Source: VRUE01 sp963714155 (lineage in GTDB: Bacteria; Actinomycetota; Thermoleophilia; Solirubrobacterales; 70-9). Taken from it: a stretch of 64,000 nucleotides of DNA. This document shows, one piece after another, positions 1 through 11,580 of the stretch; the stretch's first letter is position 1; the number at the start of each line of letters is the position of its first letter. The notes under the pieces are model-generated. The model saw only the letters and a list, made by a program, of their open reading frames with translations, was not told the origin of the DNA and did not search any database. The position numbers and the translations under genes were made by a program. The stretch is from positions 2,232,001-2,296,000 of the forward strand of contig OY970236.1 of assembly GCA_963714155.1 (NCBI GenBank). The letters run 5' to 3'.

Positions 1-657
1 AGCGGCGATGACTGGGTCCTCAGCGGCACCAAGTCGCTGCTCGCCCGCCCCGGTGCCTGCGAGCTCTTCATCGTCGCCGCCGAGGCCGAGGATCTGGGCC
101 CAGCGCTCTTCGTGATCGAGTCCGGCACCTCCGGCCTCACGGTCGAGGAGGAGCCGGCGATGGGGCTGCGCCCCGCCGCCACCGGCCGACTCCTGCTCGA
201 GGACGTGAAGCTGCCCGCCAGCGCCCTGCTCGGCGAGGGCAAGCGCGAGGACTACGTCGAGTGCGTGCAGCGCGCCCGCGTCGCCTGGTGCTCGCTCGCT
301 GTCGGCGCCGCCGAGGCGACGCTCGACTACGTCAAGCAGTACGTCAACGAGCGCGTCGCCTTCGGCGAACCAATCTCCAACCGCCAGGGCGTCGCCTTCG
401 CGGTCTCCGACATTGGCATCGAGTCCGAAGGCATGCGGCTCGCCACCTACCGAGCGGCCAGCCGCGCCGACCAGGGCCAAGACTTCTCCCGCGAGGCGGC
501 GATGGCCCGCCGCCTCTGCGCCCAGAAGGGCATGCAGATCGGCTCCGAAGGGGTGCAGCTGCTCGGCGGCCACGGCTTCGTCAAGGAGCACCCGGTCGAG
601 CGCTGGTACCGCGACCTCCGCGCAGCGGGCGTTATGGAGGGCGCCCTGCTCGTCTAG
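1..657 (+). CDS. Acyl-CoA dehydrogenase, 5' end outside the window
   Basis: The reading frame is open from the first base, so the N-terminal part lies upstream. The visible 218 residues cover the middle beta domain and the C-terminal helical domain of the acyl-CoA dehydrogenase family. Family-like features are the GGHGFVKEHPVERWYRD stretch and a MEG near the end, matching the region that carries the catalytic glutamate in many members. The protein stops soon after that MEG, shorter than the usual xEGTxxIQ tail. Expected role is FAD-dependent alpha,beta-dehydrogenation of an acyl-CoA. It is followed after 29 bp by a second acyl-CoA dehydrogenase, so the two probably share a transcript and may form a heteromer. 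Substrate unknown. Confidence 0.9.
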   Translation, partial: SGDDWVLSGTKSLLARPGACELFIVAAEAEDLGPALFVIESGTSGLTVEEEPAMGLRPAATGRLLLEDVKLPASALLGEGKREDYVECVQRARVAWCSLAVGAAEATLDYVKQYVNERVAFGEPISNRQGVAFAVSDIGIESEGMRLATYRAASRADQGQDFSREAAMARRLCAQKGMQIGSEGVQLLGGHGFVKEHPVERWYRDLRAAGVMEGALLV

Positions 658-686
658 CGCCAAGCGCTGAGAGCTGAAAGGAATCC

Positions 687-1901
687 ATGATCAATCTCGA
701 GATACCCAAGAAGTTCAAGCCCCTCGCCCAGCAGGCGAACCAGGTCGCGACCGAGGTCTTCCGACCGATCTCACGCAAGTACGACGAGGCCGAGCACTCC
801 TACCCCAAGGAGCTCGACATGCTCGCCTCGCTGATCGACGGCATGAACGAGGGCTCCGACATCGGCGGCGCCGGTGCGGCCGGCGTGCGCCGCGAGTCAA
901 ACGGCGACGCCGATGCGGGCAACCGCAACGGCTCCAACCTCTCCACCGTGCTCGGCATCATCGAGCTCTGCTGGGGCGACGTCGGCCTGCTGCTCTCGAT
1001 GCCCCGCCAGGGCCTCGGCAACTCGGCGATCGCCTCGGTGGCGAGCGACGAGCAGCTGAAGCAGTACGGCGGCAAATGGGCGGCGATGGCGATCACCGAG
1101 CCCGAGGCGGGCTCCGACTCGGCCGCGATCCGCACCACGGCCGACCTCAGCGGCGACGAGTACGTGCTCAACGGCGAGAAGATCTTCGTCACCTCGGGCG
1201 ACCGCGCCGACCTGATCGTGGTCTGGGCAACGCTCGACCGCAAAGTGGGACGGGCGGCGATCAAGTCGTTCATCGTCGAGCGCGACAACCCCGGCCTGAA
1301 GCTGGACCGGCTCGAGCACAAGCTCGGCATCCGCGCCTCCGACACCGCCAACTTCACCCTGCAGAACTGCCGGGTGCCGAAGGAGGCGCTGCTCGGGGAT
1401 CCGGAGATCAACACCAAGCAGGGCTTCGGCGGGGCGATGCAGACGTTCGACAACACGCGGCCGCTGGTCGCCGCGATGGCGGTCGGCGTCGCCCGCGCCT
1501 CGCTCGAGGAGACGCGCAAGCAGCTCGAAGATGCCGGCGTCGAGATCGACTACGACACCCCGGCGCTGAGCCAGTCCGCGGCTGCCGCGCGCTACCTCGA
1601 AATGGAGTCCGACTACGAGGCCTCGCTGCTGCTCACGCTGCAGGCAGCCTGGATGGCCGACAACGGCAAGCCGAACTCGCTGCAGGCCTCGATGGCCAAG
1701 GCAAAGGCGGGGCGCACCTGCGTCGATGTGGCGCTTGGCTGCGTCGAGCTGTGTGGTTCGGTTGGGTACGGCGAGAACGAGCTGCTCGAGAAGTGGGCTC
1801 GGGACGCCAAGATCCTCGACATTTTTGAGGGGACTCAGCAGATTCAGCTGCTCATCGTCGCCAGGCAGCTGCTTGGCAAGAGCTCTTCTGAACTGCGGTA
1901 G
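687..1901 (+). CDS. Acyl-CoA dehydrogenase
   Basis: 404 residues, the full family length. The ATG follows an AAAGGAA ribosome site. ITEPEAGSD near residue 137 is the conserved FAD/substrate segment, and IFEGTQQIQ near the C-terminus carries the usual catalytic glutamate. The protein should oxidise a fatty acyl-CoA with FAD, passing electrons to an electron transfer flavoprotein. It lies directly behind another acyl-CoA dehydrogenase and ahead of an acyl-CoA synthetase, so the set looks like one fatty or carboxylic acid degradation unit. A striking hairpin (1908-1981) starts 7 bp after the stop. Chain-length specificity cannot be told from the sequence. Confidence 0.93.
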   Translation: MINLEIPKKFKPLAQQANQVATEVFRPISRKYDEAEHSYPKELDMLASLIDGMNEGSDIGGAGAAGVRRESNGDADAGNRNGSNLSTVLGIIELCWGDVGLLLSMPRQGLGNSAIASVASDEQLKQYGGKWAAMAITEPEAGSDSAAIRTTADLSGDEYVLNGEKIFVTSGDRADLIVVWATLDRKVGRAAIKSFIVERDNPGLKLDRLEHKLGIRASDTANFTLQNCRVPKEALLGDPEINTKQGFGGAMQTFDNTRPLVAAMAVGVARASLEETRKQLEDAGVEIDYDTPALSQSAAAARYLEMESDYEASLLLTLQAAWMADNGKPNSLQASMAKAKAGRTCVDVALGCVELCGSVGYGENELLEKWARDAKILDIFEGTQQIQLLIVARQLLGKSSSELR

Positions 1902-1907
1902 GTGATC

Positions 1908-1981
1908 AGGGGCGGGTGCCCCTCCCCAAAACGCGCGGCAGGAGCCGCGCTTGAGTGTTTTGGGGAGGGGCACCCGCCCCT
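1908..1981. repeat. Family I nested hairpin, copy 1 (25-bp perfect outer stem)
   Basis: Positions 1908-1932 and 1957-1981 are exact reverse complements (25 bp). Inside lies a 7-bp hairpin (1933-1939 with 1944-1950, arms GCGCGGC/GCCGCGC), then the unpaired hexamer TTGAGT at 1951-1956. It starts just after the stop of the acyl-CoA dehydrogenase and lies 48 bp before the synthetase start. Only three T residues follow, so it is not a canonical intrinsic terminator. Copies with the same plan lie at 12272 and 39594. Confidence 0.9.
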
Positions 1982-2029
1982 TTCAGCTTCCCCGGTCCAG
2001 GAGGGGCTCGGTAAGGCAGACTGCCGACC

Positions 2030-3499
2030 ATGAATTTCGTTGAGTTCATGGAGGCGTCGCCGGCTTCGCGGCTGGGAATCGTCGCGGTAGATGCCGACGG
2101 GAATCGGCGGGACTGGTATTTCGGGGAACTGATTGCTTGTTCGGCGGGGCTCTCGGGGGCGTTTGCTGCGCGGGGCGTCAAGCGCGGGGACGTTGTGATG
2201 ACGTTGGTGGGGAATCGGATCGAGTGGGTGCTTTCGCTGCTGGCTTGTTGGCGGATGGGGGCGGTGGCGTTGCCTTGCAGCACGATGTTGCGGCGGCAGG
2301 ATTTGGCGTTGCGGGTGGCGGCTGCTGAGCCGAAGCTTTGTGTTGGCGAGGACTCGCTGTTGGCTGAGCTGCCGGAGGGGGTGGCGACGATGACTATGGA
2401 TGAGGTCGCTGCGGCACTCGATGAGGATTTGCCGCAGGAGACGCCGGCGCCGGTAGAGGCTATGGACGCTGAGGATCCGGCTTTGATCGTTTTCACCTCT
2501 GGAACTACCGGTGAGCCGAGGGGCGTCGTGCATGCCTATCGCTACCTACTTGGCCAGCGGGGCCAGGCGGAGCACTGGTTTGGGGCGCGCAAGGGGGAGC
2601 TGGCCTGGTGCACCACCGCGACCGGGTGGTCTAAGTCGGCTCGCAACGTCTTCCTCGCCCCTTGGCTGGGCGGAGCCGCGGCGGTGATCCACGACGGGCG
2701 CTTCGACCCGGCCGAGCGGCTCGACTTCGTTGAGGCGCTCGGGGTCAACGTGCTCTGCCAGGCGCCGACCGAGTACCGCATGGTCGCCAAGCGCACGACC
2801 TTGCGCCCGCTGCCCAAGCTGCGTCGCATGGTCTCGGCCGGCGAGCCGCTCGAGGCGGAGACGATTGGCGCCTGGCGCGCCGCGACCGGGTTGGAGGCCG
2901 CCGACGGCTACGGCCAGACCGAGACCGGCCACATCAGCGGCAACCACGTCGGTGTGCCGGTCCGCGAGGGCTCGATGGGCAAGCCGCTGCCCGGCCTGGA
3001 GACTCGCATCGTCCCTGCCGAAGGAACCGAGAGCGGTGAGTCAGCCGGCGGCGAACTCCAGCTCCGCGCCGCCTCTTCCCCCACCTTCTTCTCGCGCTAC
3101 CTCGACGGCGAGCGCTTCCAGGGCGAGTGGTGGCCAACCGGCGACCTGGTCCGCGAAGACGAGGACGGCTACCTCTTCTTCGAGGGTCGCGACGACGACA
3201 TCATCCTCTCCTCCGGCTACCGGATCGGTCCCTTCGAGGTCGAGTCCGCGCTGCTCTCGCACCCGGCCGTCGCCGAAGCGGCGGCGGTCGCCGCCCCGGA
3301 TCCCGAGCGCGGCGCCGTCGTACGGGCGATCGTCGTGCCGCGCGAGCGCGAGCCGAGCGAGGAGCTCGCCCGCGAGCTGCAGGAGCACTGCAAGCGCGAG
3401 ACGGCTCCCTACAAGTTCCCCCGCATCGTCGAGTTCGCGGCCGAGCTGCCGAAGACGAGCAGCGGCAAGATCAAGCGAGCCCAGCTGCGCGGGGAGTAG
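2030..3499 (+). CDS. AMP-dependent acyl-CoA synthetase
   Basis: 489 residues of the ANL adenylating superfamily. The P-loop-like motif FTSGTTGEPRG lies near residue 155, YGQTETG near 290, the TGD and GRDDDIILSSGYRIGPFEVE hinge region follows, and the C-terminal KTSSGKIKR supplies the catalytic lysine. It should activate a carboxylic or fatty acid to its acyl-CoA through an acyl-AMP intermediate, feeding the dehydrogenases upstream. The first ~480 bp are markedly G/T-rich on the coding strand, with many GTG, TTG and GGG codons. The rest is C-rich like its neighbours. Substrate range is not readable from sequence. Confidence 0.92.
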   Translation: MNFVEFMEASPASRLGIVAVDADGNRRDWYFGELIACSAGLSGAFAARGVKRGDVVMTLVGNRIEWVLSLLACWRMGAVALPCSTMLRRQDLALRVAAAEPKLCVGEDSLLAELPEGVATMTMDEVAAALDEDLPQETPAPVEAMDAEDPALIVFTSGTTGEPRGVVHAYRYLLGQRGQAEHWFGARKGELAWCTTATGWSKSARNVFLAPWLGGAAAVIHDGRFDPAERLDFVEALGVNVLCQAPTEYRMVAKRTTLRPLPKLRRMVSAGEPLEAETIGAWRAATGLEAADGYGQTETGHISGNHVGVPVREGSMGKPLPGLETRIVPAEGTESGESAGGELQLRAASSPTFFSRYLDGERFQGEWWPTGDLVREDEDGYLFFEGRDDDIILSSGYRIGPFEVESALLSHPAVAEAAAVAAPDPERGAVVRAIVVPREREPSEELARELQEHCKRETAPYKFPRIVEFAAELPKTSSGKIKRAQLRGE

Positions 3500-3508
3500 C
3501 CTGGGCGC

Positions 3509-4018
3509 ATGGCGACCGCCAGCACACCGACCGACGCCGCGACCGTTGCCCGCGCCTACTTCGAAGCAGTCGGAAGGCGCGACCTCGACGCGATGACGGC
3601 CTTCTACGAGCCCGGCGGAACCGGCGAGATCTACGGCCTGGTCGAGTTGCGAGTACCGGACACCTACCGGGCCTGGTTCGGCAACGTCTTCCGCGCCTTC
3701 CCGGATTTCAAGTTGGAGATAGTCGAGGTAGTCGCCGCCGGAGAGAAGGCCGTAGTGCGCTGGCGCGCCACTGCCACCTTCAGCGGCTCGGCGCGCTTCG
3801 AAGGGCTTGAGCCCAACGGCGCCAGCGTCACCATCCGCGGCTGCGACGTGCTGAGCGTTCGCGATGGCCGCATCCAGCGAAACGACGCCTATCTCAACGG
3901 CACCGAACTGGCTCGCCAACTGGGCGCCCTGCCGCCCGCCGGCTCCGCCGCCGAACGGGCGATGACCGCCGCGCTCAACCTGAAGACGCGCCTCGCCGCC
4001 CGGCTTCGCCGCAGTTAG
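3509..4018 (+). CDS. SnoaL/NTF2-like family protein (ester cyclase-like)
   Basis: 169 residues with the layout of a SnoaL-type NTF2-like fold: an N-terminal helix (VARAYFEAVGRRDLDAMTAFY), then WFGNVFRAFPDFKLEI and a run of beta strands ending WRATATFSG and GCDVLSVRDGRI. Family members act as polyketide cyclases, steroid-isomerase-like enzymes or binding proteins. No reaction can be assigned here. The gene starts 9 bp after the acyl-CoA synthetase stop and is probably co-transcribed. A 7-bp stem (4010-4016 with 4029-4035) spans its stop codon and faces the convergent GGDEF-EAL gene. Confidence 0.75.
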   Translation: MATASTPTDAATVARAYFEAVGRRDLDAMTAFYEPGGTGEIYGLVELRVPDTYRAWFGNVFRAFPDFKLEIVEVVAAGEKAVVRWRATATFSGSARFEGLEPNGASVTIRGCDVLSVRDGRIQRNDAYLNGTELARQLGALPPAGSAAERAMTAALNLKTRLAARLRRS

Positions 4019-4035
4019 CGCAAGCCTGAACTGCG
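4010..4035. terminator. Small hairpin between convergent genes
   Basis: CGCAGTT (4010-4016) pairs with AACTGCG (4029-4035) around a 12-nt loop holding the SnoaL stop codon. It lies between a rightward and a leftward gene and could end transcription in both directions. It has no U-tract, so the role is inferred. Confidence 0.4.
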
Positions 4036-4048
4036 CGGTTGCCCCTGG

Positions 4049-5452
4049 CTAGAGCGCCTCGGCGACGGCGACCGGGCGACCGAGGTGGTAGCCCTGGGCC
4101 ATATCGACGCCGTATTCGAGCAGCATCTTCGCCGTGACATCGTCCTGCACGTACTCGGCGATCGTCGTCTTGCCGAGCCCGCGGGCGATCTGCACGATCG
4201 CCTGGACCGTGAGCTGGTCGGCGTCGCTGTTGGGCATGTCGCGGACGAAGGAGCCGTCGATCTTGATCAGGTCGAAGGGGATGCTCTTGAGGTAATGGAA
4301 GGGCCCGAAGCCGGCGCCGTAGTCGTCGATCGCGACCTGGCAGCCGAACTCGGTGATGCGATCGGCAAACCCGGCCGCCGCTTCGTAGTCGTGGACCGGC
4401 GCGGTCTCGGTGATCTCAAAGGTGCAGCGGGCCGGGTCGGCCTCGCCCTCGTCGAGCCGGCGCTCGATGAATTCGAGCACCGAACGATCGGCGACCGAAG
4501 CGCCGGAGAGATTGACGTGGAGTGAGACGGGGGCACCGTCGCGCTCGCGCTGGGCGAGCAGCTCGAGCGCCTGGGCGACGACCCAGCGGTCAAGCTCCTG
4601 GACCATGCCGGAGCGCTCGGCAGCCTCGATGAACGACGCGGCCGGCAGCAGCTCGCCGTTCTCGCCGGTCATCCGCAGCAGCAGCTCGTAGCGCTCGATC
4701 CCACCGGAGGCCAAGCTGCGGATCGGCTGGGTGTGCAGGCTGAGTCGATCCTGGGTCAGCGCGTCGCGGATCCGGGCGCTGGTCGTCTGCCGGCGGTGCT
4801 CCCGCTGCCACGGCTCGGTCGGGTCCTGGAAGAGGGCGATCTGGTTGCGACCGTCCTCCTTCGCCCGGTACATCGCCTGGTCGGCGGCAACCAGAACCGC
4901 CTCGGCGCCGACCCCGCGCTCACCGCCGAACATCGTGATCCCGACGCTGATCGTGGCCTCGTCGATGTCGAGCCCTGCAGCCGCGTTCTCAGCCACCTGG
5001 GCGCGCAGGTCCTCGCCCAGCTGCAGGGCGCCGGCGGTGTCGGTCTGCGGCATCAGCACCGCGAACTCGTCACCGGAGAGGCGGGCGGCGATGTCGGTCG
5101 TCCGCACCCGCTCGCGCATGATCGCGGCGACGTGGCGGATCAAGTTGTCGCCGGCGTGATGGCCCAAGCTGTCGTTGATCGCCTTGAGGCCATCGATGTC
5201 GATGATCATCACCGCGCCCTGGCCGCCGTAGCGGGCGCTGAAGGAGACGTACTGGTCGAGCTCGGCACGGAAACGCCGCCGGTCGAGCAGGCCGGTGAGC
5301 GAGTCGTGATCGGCCAGGTAGCGCAGCTCGGTCTCGGTCTTCTCGGCCTGCGCAAGCGCCCCTGCGATGATCTCGCGATCCTCGGGATCGAGCTTGGCGA
5401 GCACCGTTTCGATCGCCGAATTGCTTTGGATAGGGAGCTTTTCGCGGGTCAA
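4049..5452 (-). CDS. Diguanylate cyclase / phosphodiesterase (GGDEF-EAL)
   Basis: 467 residues with no predicted membrane segment. The GGDEF domain spans about residues 45-210; its signature reads SGDEF (126-130), a tolerated variant. An RxxD inhibitory site (RTTD, 117-120) lies five residues before it. The EAL domain follows from about 225: TQPI, then ELLLR (256-260), FEITET, DDYGAG and IKIDGSF, all expected for c-di-GMP hydrolysis. The protein may therefore make, degrade or sense c-di-GMP, and which activity dominates cannot be decided here. The chosen start is a TTG without a clear ribosome site. The gene is alone, convergent with the SnoaL gene and divergent from the YyaL gene. Confidence 0.9.
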   Translation of the reverse strand: MTREKLPIQSNSAIETVLAKLDPEDREIIAGALAQAEKTETELRYLADHDSLTGLLDRRRFRAELDQYVSFSARYGGQGAVMIIDIDGLKAINDSLGHHAGDNLIRHVAAIMRERVRTTDIAARLSGDEFAVLMPQTDTAGALQLGEDLRAQVAENAAAGLDIDEATISVGITMFGGERGVGAEAVLVAADQAMYRAKEDGRNQIALFQDPTEPWQREHRRQTTSARIRDALTQDRLSLHTQPIRSLASGGIERYELLLRMTGENGELLPAASFIEAAERSGMVQELDRWVVAQALELLAQRERDGAPVSLHVNLSGASVADRSVLEFIERRLDEGEADPARCTFEITETAPVHDYEAAAGFADRITEFGCQVAIDDYGAGFGPFHYLKSIPFDLIKIDGSFVRDMPNSDADQLTVQAIVQIARGLGKTTIAEYVQDDVTAKMLLEYGVDMAQGYHLGRPVAVAEAL

Positions 5453-5603
5453 CTCACTGAAGTTAGAACTTTCCGCGGTCGATCGGATCGGGGCTCACGC
5501 ATGGAGGCCCAGAAGTCATACGAATTTCATCTACCTGGTTTTGTGATTAGTCGGCGACCAAACGTCCACGATCAGGCCCCAGGCACGCGGGTAGTGTGAG
5601 CCA

Positions 5604-7571
<1,968 letters not shown>

Positions 7572-7572
7572 T

Positions 7573-10077
7573 ATGGATGCAGGACCAGTGCGAGGCTCCT
7601 TCTTCACTTTCCCCTCTGGCCGACGCTCGAAGTGGATCGTCTTTGCGGCCTGGTTCCTGGCGATCTTCATCGCCAGCTCGGCCAACCTGCCGGGCAAGTT
7701 CGAAGACGCCGAAAGCAACGAGGCGACCTCCTACCTGCCGGGCAGCGCCGAATCGACCGCCGCCCTCAGCGCCACCGAGTCACTGCAGAAAGGCGAACTC
7801 GCGCCCGCGGTAATCGTCTACCGGCGCGACTCCGGCCTGACCGCGGCCGACTTCAAGACGATCGAAGCGGACGTCGGCAAGATGGCGGGCAAACGCTTCC
7901 AGGGCGTGATCGCCGACGGCGCCACGGCAGCGGCGGGCGGCGGCAAGGCCCAAACCCTGGACAAGGCCCCGGCCTCACAGCCCAAGGGCCTCCCCCAAGG
8001 CTGCGGGACGCCGACGACCACGATCGCGGGCCAGCCGGCCGACTACGCGCCCTTCGTCGGCCCGACCTGTTCGCCGGACGGCAAGGAGGCGATCGTCAAC
8101 GCCTACATCAAGGCCGAAGGCGAGGGCGAACGGATCGTCGATCCGGTCAAGTACTGGCGCGACCAGGTCACCGACGAAGCCGGCGGGCTCGAAGCCAAGA
8201 TCACCGGCGGCGCCGGCTTCTCGGCCGACGCGATCGAAGTCTTCGAAGGCATCAACGGCACCCTGCTGCTGGCCGCGGTCAGCCTGGTGATCTTCCTGCT
8301 GATCGCGATCTACCGCTCGCCGATGTTCTGGTTGATACCGCTGATCGCGGTGATGTTCGCCGAGACGCTCTCGCGCTCGCTTGGCTACGGCCTCTCCGAG
8401 CTGGGCGTGACGATCAATGGCCAATCGAGCTCGATCATGTCGATCCTCGTGCTCGGCGCCGGCACCGACTACGCGCTGCTGCTCGTCGCCCGCTACCGCG
8501 AGGAGCTGCACCACACGATCGACAAGCACGTGGCGATGCGCACGGCGCTCGCCTCCGCCGGCCCGGCGATCTTCGCCTCGGCCGCCACCGTGATCGCCGC
8601 CCTGCTCTGCCTGACGATCGCCAAGGTCAACGGCACCGCCGGCCTCGGGCCGATCGCCGCGATGGGCATCGCCTGCGCGGCGCTCTCGATGCTCACCCTG
8701 CTGCCCGCCCTGCTGACGATCTTCGGTCGCCGCGCCTTCTGGCCCTTCGTCCCGCACACGCCGGAGACGGCGCCCAACGCCGAGGCGATCTCCGCGCGCG
8801 CCCGGGGCTCGATCGTCGGGGGCAGCGCGATCGGGGCGATCGTGCGCGTCGTCCTCGCCAGCCTCGTCGTCCTCGTGCTGCTGCCCCTCGTGCTGCTCAA
8901 CTGGGTGCTGCGCAAGCTCAGCGGCAACCGCCTGCCCTCGCTGATCGTCGGCCCGCTCGACCGGGCGGTCTTCACCCCCTACGAGGTGCGCCGCTACAAG
9001 CTCGAGCACGCGGCCGACGCGACGCACGGCTTCTGGGCGAAAGTCGGCAACCGCGTGGCGATCTCGCCGCGCCGCGTCGCCGCCGGCTCGATCGCCGTGC
9101 TGCTCGTCTTCTGCGCCGGCTTCGCCTTCTTCTCGACCGAACTGACCAGCGAAGACACCTACCGCGAAACGGTCGAATCGGTCGAAGGCCAGGACCTGCT
9201 CAACAAGAGCTTCCCGGCGGGCACGACGGCGCTCACCGACATCGTCGTCGACAACCCGGCCGAGGTCGAGGTCGTGCGCAGCGCGGTGGAAGGCGTCGAG
9301 GGCATCGAGGCGGTCTCCCAGCCGGTGGCCGAAGGCGCAGAGGGCACGCTCGTGCAGGCGACGCTCGAACCCAAGCCCTACTCGACCGAGGCCTTCGACC
9401 TGGTCGAACCGATCCGCGAGGCGGCCCACGATGTCGAACCGGAGACGCTGGTCGGCGGGCCGACCGCGGTCGAATTCGACGTGCGCGACGCGGCAAGCTG
9501 GGACTCGATCGTGATCCCGCCGATCATTCTCCTCGTCGTCTTCTTCATCCTCGTCGGCCTCTTGCGCGCCGTGGTCGCACCGCTGGTGCTGATCGGCACC
9601 GTGATCCTCAGCTTCCTCGCCGCCCTGGGGGTCGGCTACTTCTTCTTCGACGTGGTCTTCGGCTTCCCCGGATCCGACCCATCGCTGCCGCTATTCGCCT
9701 TCGTCTTCCTCGTCGCCCTGGGCGTGGATTACAACATCTTCCTGATTGCACGCGCGCGTGAGGAAACGATCAAACACGGCTCCAAAGCGGGCATCCTGCG
9801 CGCCCTCGCCGTCACCGGCGCGGTCATCACCAGCGCCGGCATCGTCCTCGCCGGCACCTTCTCGGTGCTCGCCGTCCTCCCCCTCACCTTCCTCACCGAG
9901 CTCGGCTTCGTCGTCGCCTTCGGCGTCCTGCTCGACACCTTCCTGGTCCGCAGCATCCTCGTGCCGGCGCTCGCCCTCGACCTCGGCGACAAGTTCTGGG
10001 CACCCTCGGCGCTCTCCAAGGGAGGGGGCGGGTCACAGACCCCCGCTCCTCCCGAGCAAGAGCCGGCCTCGCTGTAG
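7573..10077 (+). CDS. MMPL/RND-family transporter
   Basis: 834 residues with the duplicated RND layout: one N-terminal membrane helix (about 20-40), a periplasmic loop, then helices around 225-370. The second half repeats this after a loop at about 505-640. The proton-relay-like motifs GTDYALL (near 296) and GVDYNIFLIARAREE (near 718) occur at equivalent places in the two halves, as in the actinobacterial MmpL proteins. Such proteins export lipids or drugs using the proton gradient. The gene sits 1 bp after the YyaL-like gene and ends 1 bp from the convergent glnA. Cargo unknown. Confidence 0.92.
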   Translation: MDAGPVRGSFFTFPSGRRSKWIVFAAWFLAIFIASSANLPGKFEDAESNEATSYLPGSAESTAALSATESLQKGELAPAVIVYRRDSGLTAADFKTIEADVGKMAGKRFQGVIADGATAAAGGGKAQTLDKAPASQPKGLPQGCGTPTTTIAGQPADYAPFVGPTCSPDGKEAIVNAYIKAEGEGERIVDPVKYWRDQVTDEAGGLEAKITGGAGFSADAIEVFEGINGTLLLAAVSLVIFLLIAIYRSPMFWLIPLIAVMFAETLSRSLGYGLSELGVTINGQSSSIMSILVLGAGTDYALLLVARYREELHHTIDKHVAMRTALASAGPAIFASAATVIAALLCLTIAKVNGTAGLGPIAAMGIACAALSMLTLLPALLTIFGRRAFWPFVPHTPETAPNAEAISARARGSIVGGSAIGAIVRVVLASLVVLVLLPLVLLNWVLRKLSGNRLPSLIVGPLDRAVFTPYEVRRYKLEHAADATHGFWAKVGNRVAISPRRVAAGSIAVLLVFCAGFAFFSTELTSEDTYRETVESVEGQDLLNKSFPAGTTALTDIVVDNPAEVEVVRSAVEGVEGIEAVSQPVAEGAEGTLVQATLEPKPYSTEAFDLVEPIREAAHDVEPETLVGGPTAVEFDVRDAASWDSIVIPPIILLVVFFILVGLLRAVVAPLVLIGTVILSFLAALGVGYFFFDVVFGFPGSDPSLPLFAFVFLVALGVDYNIFLIARAREETIKHGSKAGILRALAVTGAVITSAGIVLAGTFSVLAVLPLTFLTELGFVVAFGVLLDTFLVRSILVPALALDLGDKFWAPSALSKGGGGSQTPAPPEQEPASL

Positions 10078-10078
10078 C

Positions 10079-11431
10079 TCAGAGAACCGGCAGAAACTGC
10101 TCAATCTCAAATGGGGTGACCTGGACGCGGTAGTCGTCCCACTCCTGCCGCTTGATCTCGACGAAGCGGCGGAAGGTGTGCTCGCCCAGCGTGCGCAGGA
10201 CCAGCTCGGAGTCGGCGGCCACCTCGATCGCCTCGCCCAGGGTCGCCGGCAGCTGCTCGATCCCCTGGTGGGAGAGCTCCTCGGGCGAGAGGTGGTAGAG
10301 GTTCTGCTCCATCGGCTCGGGCAGCTCGTAGCCCTTCTCGATCCCCTCCAGGCCGGCCTGCAGCATGCCGGCGAAGCAGAGGTAGGGATTGCAGGCGGGG
10401 TCGGGGCAGCGCAGCTCGGCCCGGGTCGCGCTCTCCTTGCCGGGGTGGTAGAGCGGCACCCGGATCAGGGCCGAGCGGTTGCGCCGCGACCAGGCGAGGT
10501 AGACCGGCGCCTCGTAGCCGGGCACGAGTCGCTTGTAGGAGTTGACCCACTGGGCGAAGAGCGGTGAGATCTCGCGCGCGTGCTTGAGCTGGCCGGCGAT
10601 GAAGGCCTTCGCGGTCGGCGAGAGGAAGAACTGGTCGTCGGGGTCGAAGAAGGCGTTCTTGCCACCTTTGGTCAGCGACTGGTGGACGTGCATGCCGGAG
10701 CCGTTCTCGCCGAACAGCGGCTTGGGCATGAAGGTCGCGTGCCAGCCGTACTTCATCGCGTACTCCTTGACCACGATCCGGTAGGTCATGCAATCGTCGG
10801 CCATCGCCAGCGCGTCCTTGTAGCGCATGTCGACCTCGTGCTGGGAGGGGCCGACCTCGTGGTGGGTGTACTCGACGTGGATGCCCATCTTCTCCAGCGC
10901 CAGCACCGTGTCGCGGCGCACGTCGGAGCCGGCGTCGAGCGTGGTCAGGTCGAAGTAGCCGCCCTCGTCGAGGACTTCCGGCACGCCCCCCTCGGGTTTG
11001 GCCGAACGGAAGTAGAAGAACTCGAGCTCGGGCCCGATGTTGAAGGCGTCGAAACCCATCTCCTCGGCCCGTTTGAGGGCGCGCTTCATGATCCAGCGCG
11101 GGTCGCCCTCGTACGGTTCGCCGCCGGGCACCTGGATGTCGCAGAACATCCGCGCCACCGCGTTCTCGCCCTCGGGCCGCCAGGGGATCAGGGCGAAGGT
11201 CGAGGGGTCGGGCATGGCGATCATGTCGGACTCCTCGATCGGGTTGAAGCCGGTGATCGAGGAGCCGTCGAAGCCCATGCCGCCCTCGAAAGCGTCCTCG
11301 AGCTCGGCGGCGTTGATCGAGAAGCTCTTCAGCTGACCCAGCACGTCGGTGAACCAGAGCCGGACGAAGCGGACGTCCGCGTCCTTGACGAGCTGGGCGA
11401 CGTCGGCGGCACTCTTCGGTTGGTCTGCCAT
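10079..11431 (-). CDS. glnA: Glutamine synthetase, type I
   Basis: 450 residues from the ATG at 11431. A longer open frame upstream is ignored because family homology begins at MADQPKSAADV. MGFDGSSITGF (near residue 55), the metal-binding GSGMHVHQSL segment and the NRSALIR region are all intact. It makes glutamine from glutamate, ammonia and ATP and should form a dodecamer. The adenylylation loop reads NLYHLSPEE (near 375). The tyrosine is present but the usual NLYDLPPEE context is altered, and the length is closer to GSI-alpha than GSI-beta, so control by adenylylation is uncertain. Divergent from an AhpD-like gene across 267 bp. Confidence 0.96.
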   Translation of the reverse strand: MADQPKSAADVAQLVKDADVRFVRLWFTDVLGQLKSFSINAAELEDAFEGGMGFDGSSITGFNPIEESDMIAMPDPSTFALIPWRPEGENAVARMFCDIQVPGGEPYEGDPRWIMKRALKRAEEMGFDAFNIGPELEFFYFRSAKPEGGVPEVLDEGGYFDLTTLDAGSDVRRDTVLALEKMGIHVEYTHHEVGPSQHEVDMRYKDALAMADDCMTYRIVVKEYAMKYGWHATFMPKPLFGENGSGMHVHQSLTKGGKNAFFDPDDQFFLSPTAKAFIAGQLKHAREISPLFAQWVNSYKRLVPGYEAPVYLAWSRRNRSALIRVPLYHPGKESATRAELRCPDPACNPYLCFAGMLQAGLEGIEKGYELPEPMEQNLYHLSPEELSHQGIEQLPATLGEAIEVAADSELVLRTLGEHTFRRFVEIKRQEWDDYRVQVTPFEIEQFLPVL

Positions 11432-11580
11432 GTTCAGGGCCTCCTGGGCTCGCGCTTGTCCGCTTCGAGCGCGCAACGATAGGCCAAAGCTCCGTCGCAA
11501 ACCCGCTCGCGTCGCCGGGCAGTGAACCGGTTGGGTAGAAGCACTCGTATTCGGGTACAGAGCGGATGCTTCGAGGCGCC

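Noticed and set aside
1908..1981. Ordinary rho-independent terminator
   Set aside because: There is no U-tract, the stem is exactly 25 bp with a nested hairpin, and sister copies share the tip; one copy is not behind any gene.
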